Origin: Mytilus californianus
Taxonomy: Eukaryota > Mollusca > Bivalvia > Mytilida > Mytilidae
Direction: 5' to 3'
Assembly: GCF_021869535.1 (NCBI RefSeq)
Contig: NW_026262736.1
Span: forward strand, 552,755-616,754
DNA: 64,000 nucleotides
A program made the position numbers and the translations under genes. This document shows positions 47,901 through 61,100 of this stretch, in pieces. The notes beneath the pieces were generated by a model. That model saw only the letters and a program-made list of their open reading frames with translations. It searched no databases and had not been told where the DNA came from. The first letter of the stretch is position 1; each line of letters starts with the position of its first letter.

Positions 47901-48870
47901 TAGTTTGATGAAAATCCTAGTTGATTTGAAAAAGTTATAAAAATAATTAGGGTTAGGTATCTGAATATAGTCGGAACTGCAAATTCAATCTTTTTTTACC
48001 TAGAAATTTGTAAGCAACACACCAAACTACATAATGACCTGTGATTGAGTAAGATCAATATATTACTAATATAGCTGCATAGTTTGATGAAAATCCAAGT
48101 TGATTTGAAAAAGTTATAAAAAAAATTAAGGTGAGTGTACTATCTGAAATGCTGAATTTTGTCCAAAATTGCAAATCCTAGCTTTTTTGACCTTCATTAA
48201 ATTTGACAGCAATACACCAAACTACATAATGACCTTTGATTCAGTAAGATCAATATGTTACCAAGATAGCTGTATAGTTTGATGAAAATCCAAGTTGATT
48301 TGAAAAAGTTATAAAAAGATTTAAGGTGTACTATCTGAATATAGTCGGAACTGCAAATTCAAGCTTTTTGGACCTAGATTAATTTAATCCTTAAATTTGA
48401 CAGCAATACACCAAACTACATAATGACCTATGATTTAGTAAGATCAATATATTACTAAGATAGCTGTATAGTTTGATGAAAATCCTAGTTGATTTGAAAA
48501 AGTTATAAAAAAAATTAGGGTTAGGTATCTGAATATAGTCGGAACTGCAAATTCAATCTTTTTTTACCTAGAAATTTGTAAGCAACACACCAAACTACAT
48601 AATGACCTGTGATTGAGTAAGATCAATATATTACTAATATAGCTGCATAGTTTGATGAAAATCCAAGTTGATTTGAAAAAGTTATAAAAAAAATTAAGGT
48701 GAGTGTACTATCTGAAATGCTGAATTTTGTCCAAAATTGCAAATCCTAGCTTTTTTGACCTTCATTAAATTTGACAGCAATACACCAAACTACATAATGA
48801 CCTTTGATTCAGTAAGATCAATATGTTACCAAGATAGCTGTATAGTTTGATGAAAATCCAAGTTGATTTG

Positions 48871-48932
48871 GGTTAGGGTTAGGGTTAGGGTTAGGGTTAG
48901 GGTTAGGGTTAGGGTTAGGGTTAGGGTTAGGG

Positions 48933-48973
<41 letters not shown>

Positions 48974-48981
48974 GGTTAGGG

Positions 48982-49022
<41 letters not shown>

Positions 49023-49024
49023 GG

Positions 49025-49065
<41 letters not shown>

Positions 49066-49198
49066 GGTTAGGGTTAGGGTTAGGGTTAGGGTTAGGGTTA
49101 GGGTTAGGGTTAGGGTTAGGGTTAGGGTTAGGGTTAGGGTTAGGGTTAGGGTTAGGGTTAGGGTTAGGGTTAGGGTTAGGGTTAGGGTTAGGGTTAGG
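48871..49198 (+). repeat. Interstitial telomere tract 2, (TTAGGG)n, about 330 bp
   Basis: About 55 nearly pure TTAGGG hexamers with three TTTAGGG variants (near 48951, 49000 and 49043). The left end interrupts a c monomer at its 104th base (GTTGATTTG then GGTTAGGG). The right end runs into GTAGTGGACTTTGACGAG, the normal start of an 825-bp unit. The tract thus sits where that unit's own G-rich tract would be. It has the same orientation as tract 1. Confidence 0.95.
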
Positions 49199-52100
49199 GT
49201 AGTGGACTTTGACGAGGGTTAGTGAGGTGCCCTTTTTCACTTCTGCGCATGTCTGCCCTTTTTTGTGACTGCGCATGCGTCAGAAATTTCCAAAAATATT
49301 TCTAAGTACAGAGTATGAAAAGTGCCTTTGACTTCAATCTTCAAATAGGTGTAGAATGGATTTGAATAGAGATATTTTCTTAAAGTTAACTGTTCCGAAA
49401 AGATGAAAAGGCGATCTAGAGCATGAAAACTTATTGGTATCAATGAAGTGTACGGCCGCACTTTCCGACCTCACTGAAGAAACGTTTGTGTGAGAGTGAA
49501 GCCTAATCCCGACATTAACCCCAACTCCGAAACTACAAAAGATAAAGACTTGCGGTTTTCATCATAGGCTTAATTCTCGCAAAGTACTGCCCCTAACGGG
49601 GTCGATTTATTAATTTCAAGCCAATCGAAGCATAGGATCATGTTGAGACTTTGAAAATATCGACTTTGAAAAGTACCAAAAACCACAACCTGACCCCCCA
49701 CCCCTCCAAAACTGTGATTTTTGAGAAGTTCGTGAAAAAACTTAATACGAAAATCTAATCGGTTAACCCCCTAGACTTACCCGTTCCAAGATAAAGTAAG
49801 GCCTTCAAAACAACGATTTTAACACATTTGGGGTTTTGGTTTGGGTTAGTGTTTGGGTTAGAGTTAGGGTCAGGGTTTGGGTCAGGGTTAGGGTCAGGGT
49901 TAGGGTCAGGGTTTGGGTCAGGGTTAGGGTCAGGGTTAGGGTCAGGGTTTGGGTCAGGGTTAGGGTCAGGGTTAGGGTCAGGGTCAGGGTTTAAGTTAGG
50001 GTTAGGGTCAGGGTTTGCGTATGGTAGTGGACTTTGACGAGGGTTAGTGAGGTGCCCTTTTTCACTTCTGCGCATGTCTGCCCTTTTTTGTGACTGCGCA
50101 TGCGTCAGAAATTTCCAAAAATATTTCTAAGTACAGAGTATGAAAAGTGCCTTTGACTTCAATCTTCAAATAGGTGTAGAATGGATTTGAATAGAGATAT
50201 TTTCTTAAAGTTAACTGTTCCGAAAAGATGAAAAGGCGATCTAGAGCATGAAAACTTATTGGTATCAATGAAGTGTACGGCCGCACTTTCCGACCTCACT
50301 GAAGAAACGTTTGTGTGAGAGTGAAGCCTAATCCCGACATTAACCCCAACTCCGAAACTACAAAAGATAAAGACTTGCGGTTTTCATCATAGGCTTAATT
50401 CTCGCAAAGTACTGCCCCTAACGGGGTCGATTTATTAATTTCAAGCCAATCGAAGCATAGGATCATGTTGAGACTTTGAAAATATCGACTTTGAAAAGTA
50501 CCAAAAACCACAACCTGACCCCCCACCCCTCCAAAACTGTGATTTTTGAGAAGTTCGTGAAAAAACTTAATACGAAAATCTAATCGGTTAACCCCCTAGA
50601 CTTACCCGTTCCAAGATAAAGTAAGGCCTTCAAAACAACGATTTTAACACATTTGGGGTTTTGGTTTGGGTTAGTGTTTGGGTTAGAGTTAGGGTCAGGG
50701 TTTGGGTCAGGGTTAGGGTCAGGGTTAGGGTCAGGGTTTGGGTCAGGGTTAGGGTCAGGGTTAGGGTCAGGGTTTGGGTCAGGGTTAGGGTCAGGGTTAG
50801 GGTCAGGGTCAGGGTTTAAGTTAGGGTTAGGGTCAGGGTTTGCGTATGGTAGTGGACTTTGACGAGGGTTAGTGAGGTGCCCTTTTTCACTTCTGCGCAT
50901 GTCTGCCCTTTTTTGTGACTGCGCATGCGTCAGAAATTTCCAAAAATATTTCTAAGTACAGAGTATGAAAAGTGCCTTTGACTTCAATCTTCAAATAGGT
51001 GTAGAATGGATTTGAATAGAGATATTTTCTTAAAGTTAACTGTTCCGAAAAGATGAAAAGGCGATCTAGAGCATGAAAACTTATTGGTATCAATGAAGTG
51101 TACGGCCGCACTTTCCGACCTCACTGAAGAAACGTTTGTGTGAGAGTGAAGCCTAATCCCGACATTAACCCCAACTCCGAAACTACAAAAGATAAAGACT
51201 TGCGGTTTTCATCATAGGCTTAATTCTCGCAAAGTACTGCCCCTAACGGGGTCGATTTATTAATTTCAAGCCAATCGAAGCATAGGATCATGTTGAGACT
51301 TTGAAAATATCGACTTTGAAAAGTACCAAAAACCACAACCTGACCCCCCACCCCTCCAAAACTGTGATTTTTGAGAAGTTCGTGAAAAAACTTAATACGA
51401 AAATCTAATCGGTTAACCCCCTAGACTTACCCGTTCCAAGATAAAGTAAGGCCTTCAAAACAACGATTTTAACACATTTGGGGTTTTGGTTTGGGTTAGT
51501 GTTTGGGTTAGAGTTAGGGTCAGGGTTTGGGTCAGGGTTAGGGTCAGGGTTAGGGTCAGGGTTTGGGTCAGGGTTAGGGTCAGGGTTAGGGTCAGGGTTT
51601 GGGTCAGGGTTAGGGTCAGGGTTAGGGTCAGGGTCAGGGTTTAAGTTAGGGTTAGGGTCAGGGTTTGCGTATGGTAGTGGACTTTGACGAGGGTTAGTGA
51701 GGTGCCCTTTTTCACTTCTGCGCATGTCTGCCCTTTTTTGTGACTGCGCATGCGTCAGAAATTTCCAAAAATATTTCTAAGTACAGAGTATGAAAAGTGC
51801 CTTTGACTTCAATCTTCAAATAGGTGTAGAATGGATTTGAATAGAGATATTTTCTTAAAGTTAACTGTTCCGAAAAGATGAAAAGGCGATCTAGAGCATG
51901 AAAACTTATTGGTATCAATGAAGTGTACGGCCGCACTTTCCGACCTCACTGAAGAAACGTTTGTGTGAGAGTGAAGCCTAATCCCGACATTAACCCCAAC
52001 TCCGAAACTACAAAAGATAAAGACTTGCGGTTTTCATCATAGGCTTAATTCTCGCAAAGTACTGCCCCTAACGGGGTCGATTTATTAATTTCAAGCCAAT

Positions 52101-55100
52101 CGAAGCATAGGATCATGTTGAGACTTTGAAAATATCGACTTTGAAAAGTACCAAAAACCACAACCTGACCCCCCACCCCTCCAAAACTGTGATTTTTGAG
52201 AAGTTCGTGAAAAAACTTAATACGAAAATCTAATCGGTTAACCCCCTAGACTTACCCGTTCCAAGATAAAGTAAGGCCTTCAAAACAACGATTTTAACAC
52301 ATTTGGGGTTTTGGTTTGGGTTAGTGTTTGGGTTAGAGTTAGGGTCAGGGTTTGGGTCAGGGTTAGGGTCAGGGTTAGGGTCAGGGTTTGGGTCAGGGTT
52401 AGGGTCAGGGTTAGGGTCAGGGTTTGGGTCAGGGTTAGGGTCAGGGTTAGGGTCAGGGTCAGGGTTTAAGTTAGGGTTAGGGTCAGGGTTTGCGTATGGT
52501 AGTGGACTTTGACGAGGGTTAGTGAGGTGCCCTTTTTCACTTCTGCGCATGTCTGCCCTTTTTTGTGACTGCGCATGCGTCAGAAATTTCCAAAAATATT
52601 TCTAAGTACAGAGTATGAAAAGTGCCTTTGACTTCAATCTTCAAATAGGTGTAGAATGGATTTGAATAGAGATATTTTCTTAAAGTTAACTGTTCCGAAA
52701 AGATGAAAAGGCGATCTAGAGCATGAAAACTTATTGGTATCAATGAAGTGTACGGCCGCACTTTCCGACCTCACTGAAGAAACGTTTGTGTGAGAGTGAA
52801 GCCTAATCCCGACATTAACCCCAACTCCGAAACTACAAAAGATAAAGACTTGCGGTTTTCATCATAGGCTTAATTCTCGCAAAGTACTGCCCCTAACGGG
52901 GTCGATTTATTAATTTCAAGCCAATCGAAGCATAGGATCATGTTGAGACTTTGAAAATATCGACTTTGAAAAGTACCAAAAACCACAACCTGACCCCCCA
53001 CCCCTCCAAAACTGTGATTTTTGAGAAGTTCGTGAAAAAACTTAATACGAAAATCTAATCGGTTAACCCCCTAGACTTACCCGTTCCAAGATAAAGTAAG
53101 GCCTTCAAAACAACGATTTTAACACATTTGGGGTTTTGGTTTGGGTTAGTGTTTGGGTTAGAGTTAGGGTCAGGGTTTGGGTCAGGGTTAGGGTCAGGGT
53201 TAGGGTCAGGGTTTGGGTCAGGGTTAGGGTCAGGGTTAGGGTCAGGGTTTGGGTCAGGGTTAGGGTCAGGGTTAGGGTCAGGGTCAGGGTTTAAGTTAGG
53301 GTTAGGGTCAGGGTTTGCGTATGGTAGTGGACTTTGACGAGGGTTAGTGAGGTGCCCTTTTTCACTTCTGCGCATGTCTGCCCTTTTTTGTGACTGCGCA
53401 TGCGTCAGAAATTTCCAAAAATATTTCTAAGTACAGAGTATGAAAAGTGCCTTTGACTTCAATCTTCAAATAGGTGTAGAATGGATTTGAATAGAGATAT
53501 TTTCTTAAAGTTAACTGTTCCGAAAAGATGAAAAGGCGATCTAGAGCATGAAAACTTATTGGTATCAATGAAGTGTACGGCCGCACTTTCCGACCTCACT
53601 GAAGAAACGTTTGTGTGAGAGTGAAGCCTAATCCCGACATTAACCCCAACTCCGAAACTACAAAAGATAAAGACTTGCGGTTTTCATCATAGGCTTAATT
53701 CTCGCAAAGTACTGCCCCTAACGGGGTCGATTTATTAATTTCAAGCCAATCGAAGCATAGGATCATGTTGAGACTTTGAAAATATCGACTTTGAAAAGTA
53801 CCAAAAACCACAACCTGACCCCCCACCCCTCCAAAACTGTGATTTTTGAGAAGTTCGTGAAAAAACTTAATACGAAAATCTAATCGGTTAACCCCCTAGA
53901 CTTACCCGTTCCAAGATAAAGTAAGGCCTTCAAAACAACGATTTTAACACATTTGGGGTTTTGGTTTGGGTTAGTGTTTGGGTTAGAGTTAGGGTCAGGG
54001 TTTGGGTCAGGGTTAGGGTCAGGGTTAGGGTCAGGGTTTGGGTCAGGGTTAGGGTCAGGGTTAGGGTCAGGGTTTGGGTCAGGGTTAGGGTCAGGGTTAG
54101 GGTCAGGGTCAGGGTTTAAGTTAGGGTTAGGGTCAGGGTTTGCGTATGGTAGTGGACTTTGACGAGGGTTAGTGAGGTGCCCTTTTTCACTTCTGCGCAT
54201 GTCTGCCCTTTTTTGTGACTGCGCATGCGTCAGAAATTTCCAAAAATATTTCTAAGTACAGAGTATGAAAAGTGCCTTTGACTTCAATCTTCAAATAGGT
54301 GTAGAATGGATTTGAATAGAGATATTTTCTTAAAGTTAACTGTTCCGAAAAGATGAAAAGGCGATCTAGAGCATGAAAACTTATTGGTATCAATGAAGTG
54401 TACGGCCGCACTTTCCGACCTCACTGAAGAAACGTTTGTGTGAGAGTGAAGCCTAATCCCGACATTAACCCCAACTCCGAAACTACAAAAGATAAAGACT
54501 TGCGGTTTTCATCATAGGCTTAATTCTCGCAAAGTACTGCCCCTAACGGGGTCGATTTATTAATTTCAAGCCAATCGAAGCATAGGATCATGTTGAGACT
54601 TTGAAAATATCGACTTTGAAAAGTACCAAAAACCACAACCTGACCCCCCACCCCTCCAAAACTGTGATTTTTGAGAAGTTCGTGAAAAAACTTAATACGA
54701 AAATCTAATCGGTTAACCCCCTAGACTTACCCGTTCCAAGATAAAGTAAGGCCTTCAAAACAACGATTTTAACACATTTGGGGTTTTGGTTTGGGTTAGT
54801 GTTTGGGTTAGAGTTAGGGTCAGGGTTTGGGTCAGGGTTAGGGTCAGGGTTAGGGTCAGGGTTTGGGTCAGGGTTAGGGTCAGGGTTAGGGTCAGGGTTT
54901 GGGTCAGGGTTAGGGTCAGGGTTAGGGTCAGGGTCAGGGTTTAAGTTAGGGTTAGGGTCAGGGTTTGCGTATGGTAGTGGACTTTGACGAGGGTTAGTGA
55001 GGTGCCCTTTTTCACTTCTGCGCATGTCTGCCCTTTTTTGTGACTGCGCATGCGTCAGAAATTTCCAAAAATATTTCTAAGTACAGAGTATGAAAAGTGC

Positions 55101-58100
55101 CTTTGACTTCAATCTTCAAATAGGTGTAGAATGGATTTGAATAGAGATATTTTCTTAAAGTTAACTGTTCCGAAAAGATGAAAAGGCGATCTAGAGCATG
55201 AAAACTTATTGGTATCAATGAAGTGTACGGCCGCACTTTCCGACCTCACTGAAGAAACGTTTGTGTGAGAGTGAAGCCTAATCCCGACATTAACCCCAAC
55301 TCCGAAACTACAAAAGATAAAGACTTGCGGTTTTCATCATAGGCTTAATTCTCGCAAAGTACTGCCCCTAACGGGGTCGATTTATTAATTTCAAGCCAAT
55401 CGAAGCATAGGATCATGTTGAGACTTTGAAAATATCGACTTTGAAAAGTACCAAAAACCACAACCTGACCCCCCACCCCTCCAAAACTGTGATTTTTGAG
55501 AAGTTCGTGAAAAAACTTAATACGAAAATCTAATCGGTTAACCCCCTAGACTTACCCGTTCCAAGATAAAGTAAGGCCTTCAAAACAACGATTTTAACAC
55601 ATTTGGGGTTTTGGTTTGGGTTAGTGTTTGGGTTAGAGTTAGGGTCAGGGTTTGGGTCAGGGTTAGGGTCAGGGTTAGGGTCAGGGTTTGGGTCAGGGTT
55701 AGGGTCAGGGTTAGGGTCAGGGTTTGGGTCAGGGTTAGGGTCAGGGTTAGGGTCAGGGTCAGGGTTTAAGTTAGGGTTAGGGTCAGGGTTTGCGTATGGT
55801 AGTGGACTTTGACGAGGGTTAGTGAGGTGCCCTTTTTCACTTCTGCGCATGTCTGCCCTTTTTTGTGACTGCGCATGCGTCAGAAATTTCCAAAAATATT
55901 TCTAAGTACAGAGTATGAAAAGTGCCTTTGACTTCAATCTTCAAATAGGTGTAGAATGGATTTGAATAGAGATATTTTCTTAAAGTTAACTGTTCCGAAA
56001 AGATGAAAAGGCGATCTAGAGCATGAAAACTTATTGGTATCAATGAAGTGTACGGCCGCACTTTCCGACCTCACTGAAGAAACGTTTGTGTGAGAGTGAA
56101 GCCTAATCCCGACATTAACCCCAACTCCGAAACTACAAAAGATAAAGACTTGCGGTTTTCATCATAGGCTTAATTCTCGCAAAGTACTGCCCCTAACGGG
56201 GTCGATTTATTAATTTCAAGCCAATCGAAGCATAGGATCATGTTGAGACTTTGAAAATATCGACTTTGAAAAGTACCAAAAACCACAACCTGACCCCCCA
56301 CCCCTCCAAAACTGTGATTTTTGAGAAGTTCGTGAAAAAACTTAATACGAAAATCTAATCGGTTAACCCCCTAGACTTACCCGTTCCAAGATAAAGTAAG
56401 GCCTTCAAAACAACGATTTTAACACATTTGGGGTTTTGGTTTGGGTTAGTGTTTGGGTTAGAGTTAGGGTCAGGGTTTGGGTCAGGGTTAGGGTCAGGGT
56501 TAGGGTCAGGGTTTGGGTCAGGGTTAGGGTCAGGGTTAGGGTCAGGGTTTGGGTCAGGGTTAGGGTCAGGGTTAGGGTCAGGGTCAGGGTTTAAGTTAGG
56601 GTTAGGGTCAGGGTTTGCGTATGGTAGTGGACTTTGACGAGGGTTAGTGAGGTGCCCTTTTTCACTTCTGCGCATGTCTGCCCTTTTTTGTGACTGCGCA
56701 TGCGTCAGAAATTTCCAAAAATATTTCTAAGTACAGAGTATGAAAAGTGCCTTTGACTTCAATCTTCAAATAGGTGTAGAATGGATTTGAATAGAGATAT
56801 TTTCTTAAAGTTAACTGTTCCGAAAAGATGAAAAGGCGATCTAGAGCATGAAAACTTATTGGTATCAATGAAGTGTACGGCCGCACTTTCCGACCTCACT
56901 GAAGAAACGTTTGTGTGAGAGTGAAGCCTAATCCCGACATTAACCCCAACTCCGAAACTACAAAAGATAAAGACTTGCGGTTTTCATCATAGGCTTAATT
57001 CTCGCAAAGTACTGCCCCTAACGGGGTCGATTTATTAATTTCAAGCCAATCGAAGCATAGGATCATGTTGAGACTTTGAAAATATCGACTTTGAAAAGTA
57101 CCAAAAACCACAACCTGACCCCCCACCCCTCCAAAACTGTGATTTTTGAGAAGTTCGTGAAAAAACTTAATACGAAAATCTAATCGGTTAACCCCCTAGA
57201 CTTACCCGTTCCAAGATAAAGTAAGGCCTTCAAAACAACGATTTTAACACATTTGGGGTTTTGGTTTGGGTTAGTGTTTGGGTTAGAGTTAGGGTCAGGG
57301 TTTGGGTCAGGGTTAGGGTCAGGGTTAGGGTCAGGGTTTGGGTCAGGGTTAGGGTCAGGGTTAGGGTCAGGGTTTGGGTCAGGGTTAGGGTCAGGGTTAG
57401 GGTCAGGGTCAGGGTTTAAGTTAGGGTTAGGGTCAGGGTTTGCGTATGGTAGTGGACTTTGACGAGGGTTAGTGAGGTGCCCTTTTTCACTTCTGCGCAT
57501 GTCTGCCCTTTTTTGTGACTGCGCATGCGTCAGAAATTTCCAAAAATATTTCTAAGTACAGAGTATGAAAAGTGCCTTTGACTTCAATCTTCAAATAGGT
57601 GTAGAATGGATTTGAATAGAGATATTTTCTTAAAGTTAACTGTTCCGAAAAGATGAAAAGGCGATCTAGAGCATGAAAACTTATTGGTATCAATGAAGTG
57701 TACGGCCGCACTTTCCGACCTCACTGAAGAAACGTTTGTGTGAGAGTGAAGCCTAATCCCGACATTAACCCCAACTCCGAAACTACAAAAGATAAAGACT
57801 TGCGGTTTTCATCATAGGCTTAATTCTCGCAAAGTACTGCCCCTAACGGGGTCGATTTATTAATTTCAAGCCAATCGAAGCATAGGATCATGTTGAGACT
57901 TTGAAAATATCGACTTTGAAAAGTACCAAAAACCACAACCTGACCCCCCACCCCTCCAAAACTGTGATTTTTGAGAAGTTCGTGAAAAAACTTAATACGA
58001 AAATCTAATCGGTTAACCCCCTAGACTTACCCGTTCCAAGATAAAGTAAGGCCTTCAAAACAACGATTTTAACACATTTGGGGTTTTGGTTTGGGTTAGT

Positions 58101-61100
58101 GTTTGGGTTAGAGTTAGGGTCAGGGTTTGGGTCAGGGTTAGGGTCAGGGTTAGGGTCAGGGTTTGGGTCAGGGTTAGGGTCAGGGTTAGGGTCAGGGTTT
58201 GGGTCAGGGTTAGGGTCAGGGTTAGGGTCAGGGTCAGGGTTTAAGTTAGGGTTAGGGTCAGGGTTTGCGTATGGTAGTGGACTTTGACGAGGGTTAGTGA
58301 GGTGCCCTTTTTCACTTCTGCGCATGTCTGCCCTTTTTTGTGACTGCGCATGCGTCAGAAATTTCCAAAAATATTTCTAAGTACAGAGTATGAAAAGTGC
58401 CTTTGACTTCAATCTTCAAATAGGTGTAGAATGGATTTGAATAGAGATATTTTCTTAAAGTTAACTGTTCCGAAAAGATGAAAAGGCGATCTAGAGCATG
58501 AAAACTTATTGGTATCAATGAAGTGTACGGCCGCACTTTCCGACCTCACTGAAGAAACGTTTGTGTGAGAGTGAAGCCTAATCCCGACATTAACCCCAAC
58601 TCCGAAACTACAAAAGATAAAGACTTGCGGTTTTCATCATAGGCTTAATTCTCGCAAAGTACTGCCCCTAACGGGGTCGATTTATTAATTTCAAGCCAAT
58701 CGAAGCATAGGATCATGTTGAGACTTTGAAAATATCGACTTTGAAAAGTACCAAAAACCACAACCTGACCCCCCACCCCTCCAAAACTGTGATTTTTGAG
58801 AAGTTCGTGAAAAAACTTAATACGAAAATCTAATCGGTTAACCCCCTAGACTTACCCGTTCCAAGATAAAGTAAGGCCTTCAAAACAACGATTTTAACAC
58901 ATTTGGGGTTTTGGTTTGGGTTAGTGTTTGGGTTAGAGTTAGGGTCAGGGTTTGGGTCAGGGTTAGGGTCAGGGTTAGGGTCAGGGTTTGGGTCAGGGTT
59001 AGGGTCAGGGTTAGGGTCAGGGTTTGGGTCAGGGTTAGGGTCAGGGTTAGGGTCAGGGTCAGGGTTTAAGTTAGGGTTAGGGTCAGGGTTTGCGTATGGT
59101 AGTGGACTTTGACGAGGGTTAGTGAGGTGCCCTTTTTCACTTCTGCGCATGTCTGCCCTTTTTTGTGACTGCGCATGCGTCAGAAATTTCCAAAAATATT
59201 TCTAAGTACAGAGTATGAAAAGTGCCTTTGACTTCAATCTTCAAATAGGTGTAGAATGGATTTGAATAGAGATATTTTCTTAAAGTTAACTGTTCCGAAA
59301 AGATGAAAAGGCGATCTAGAGCATGAAAACTTATTGGTATCAATGAAGTGTACGGCCGCACTTTCCGACCTCACTGAAGAAACGTTTGTGTGAGAGTGAA
59401 GCCTAATCCCGACATTAACCCCAACTCCGAAACTACAAAAGATAAAGACTTGCGGTTTTCATCATAGGCTTAATTCTCGCAAAGTACTGCCCCTAACGGG
59501 GTCGATTTATTAATTTCAAGCCAATCGAAGCATAGGATCATGTTGAGACTTTGAAAATATCGACTTTGAAAAGTACCAAAAACCACAACCTGACCCCCCA
59601 CCCCTCCAAAACTGTGATTTTTGAGAAGTTCGTGAAAAAACTTAATACGAAAATCTAATCGGTTAACCCCCTAGACTTACCCGTTCCAAGATAAAGTAAG
59701 GCCTTCAAAACAACGATTTTAACACATTTGGGGTTTTGGTTTGGGTTAGTGTTTGGGTTAGAGTTAGGGTCAGGGTTTGGGTCAGGGTTAGGGTCAGGGT
59801 TAGGGTCAGGGTTTGGGTCAGGGTTAGGGTCAGGGTTAGGGTCAGGGTTTGGGTCAGGGTTAGGGTCAGGGTTAGGGTCAGGGTCAGGGTTTAAGTTAGG
59901 GTTAGGGTCAGGGTTTGCGTATGGTAGTGGACTTTGACGAGGGTTAGTGAGGTGCCCTTTTTCACTTCTGCGCATGTCTGCCCTTTTTTGTGACTGCGCA
60001 TGCGTCAGAAATTTCCAAAAATATTTCTAAGTACAGAGTATGAAAAGTGCCTTTGACTTCAATCTTCAAATAGGTGTAGAATGGATTTGAATAGAGATAT
60101 TTTCTTAAAGTTAACTGTTCCGAAAAGATGAAAAGGCGATCTAGAGCATGAAAACTTATTGGTATCAATGAAGTGTACGGCCGCACTTTCCGACCTCACT
60201 GAAGAAACGTTTGTGTGAGAGTGAAGCCTAATCCCGACATTAACCCCAACTCCGAAACTACAAAAGATAAAGACTTGCGGTTTTCATCATAGGCTTAATT
60301 CTCGCAAAGTACTGCCCCTAACGGGGTCGATTTATTAATTTCAAGCCAATCGAAGCATAGGATCATGTTGAGACTTTGAAAATATCGACTTTGAAAAGTA
60401 CCAAAAACCACAACCTGACCCCCCACCCCTCCAAAACTGTGATTTTTGAGAAGTTCGTGAAAAAACTTAATACGAAAATCTAATCGGTTAACCCCCTAGA
60501 CTTACCCGTTCCAAGATAAAGTAAGGCCTTCAAAACAACGATTTTAACACATTTGGGGTTTTGGTTTGGGTTAGTGTTTGGGTTAGAGTTAGGGTCAGGG
60601 TTTGGGTCAGGGTTAGGGTCAGGGTTAGGGTCAGGGTTTGGGTCAGGGTTAGGGTCAGGGTTAGGGTCAGGGTTTGGGTCAGGGTTAGGGTCAGGGTTAG
60701 GGTCAGGGTCAGGGTTTAAGTTAGGGTTAGGGTCAGGGTTTGCGTATGGTAGTGGACTTTGACGAGGGTTAGTGAGGTGCCCTTTTTCACTTCTGCGCAT
60801 GTCTGCCCTTTTTTGTGACTGCGCATGCGTCAGAAATTTCCAAAAATATTTCTAAGTACAGAGTATGAAAAGTGCCTTTGACTTCAATCTTCAAATAGGT
60901 GTAGAATGGATTTGAATAGAGATATTTTCTTAAAGTTAACTGTTCCGAAAAGATGAAAAGGCGATCTAGAGCATGAAAACTTATTGGTATCAATGAAGTG
61001 TACGGCCGCACTTTCCGACCTCACTGAAGAAACGTTTGTGTGAGAGTGAAGCCTAATCCCGACATTAACCCCAACTCCGAAACTACAAAAGATAAAGACT

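Larger units (their letters stand above)
41951..48870 (+). repeat. AT-rich trimeric satellite array (568-bp period)
   Basis: Three related monomers alternate: a (179 bp), b (195 bp) and c (194 bp), together 568 bp. Trimers start at 41951, 42519, 43087, 43655, 44223, 44985, 45553, 46121, 46689, 47257, 47825 and 48393; the last is cut at 48870. Monomers share CACCAAACTACATAATGACC and GTTGATTTGAAAAAGTTATA. They differ at diagnostic words: CCTATGATTTAG in a, CCTGTGATTGAG in b, CCTTTGATTCAG in c. Trimers are almost identical. No coding potential is apparent. I see no CENP-B-box-like word, so a centromeric role is not indicated. Confidence 0.94.

Noticed and set aside
41951..48870. Centromeric satellite
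   Set aside because: Monomer lengths of 179-195 bp are in a range seen at centromeres, but I see no CENP-B-box-like word and the array abuts telomere repeats and a subtelomeric array.
48951..49049. Plant-type (TTTAGGG)n telomere
   Set aside because: TTTAGGG occurs only as isolated variants among TTAGGG repeats.
34343..49198. Purely an assembly chimera
   Set aside because: Cannot be excluded without reads, but the small inverted telomere mosaic, the in-register junction at 49199 and the diverged edge monomers are structured in a way a random join would not produce. Kept as a caveat rather than the main reading.
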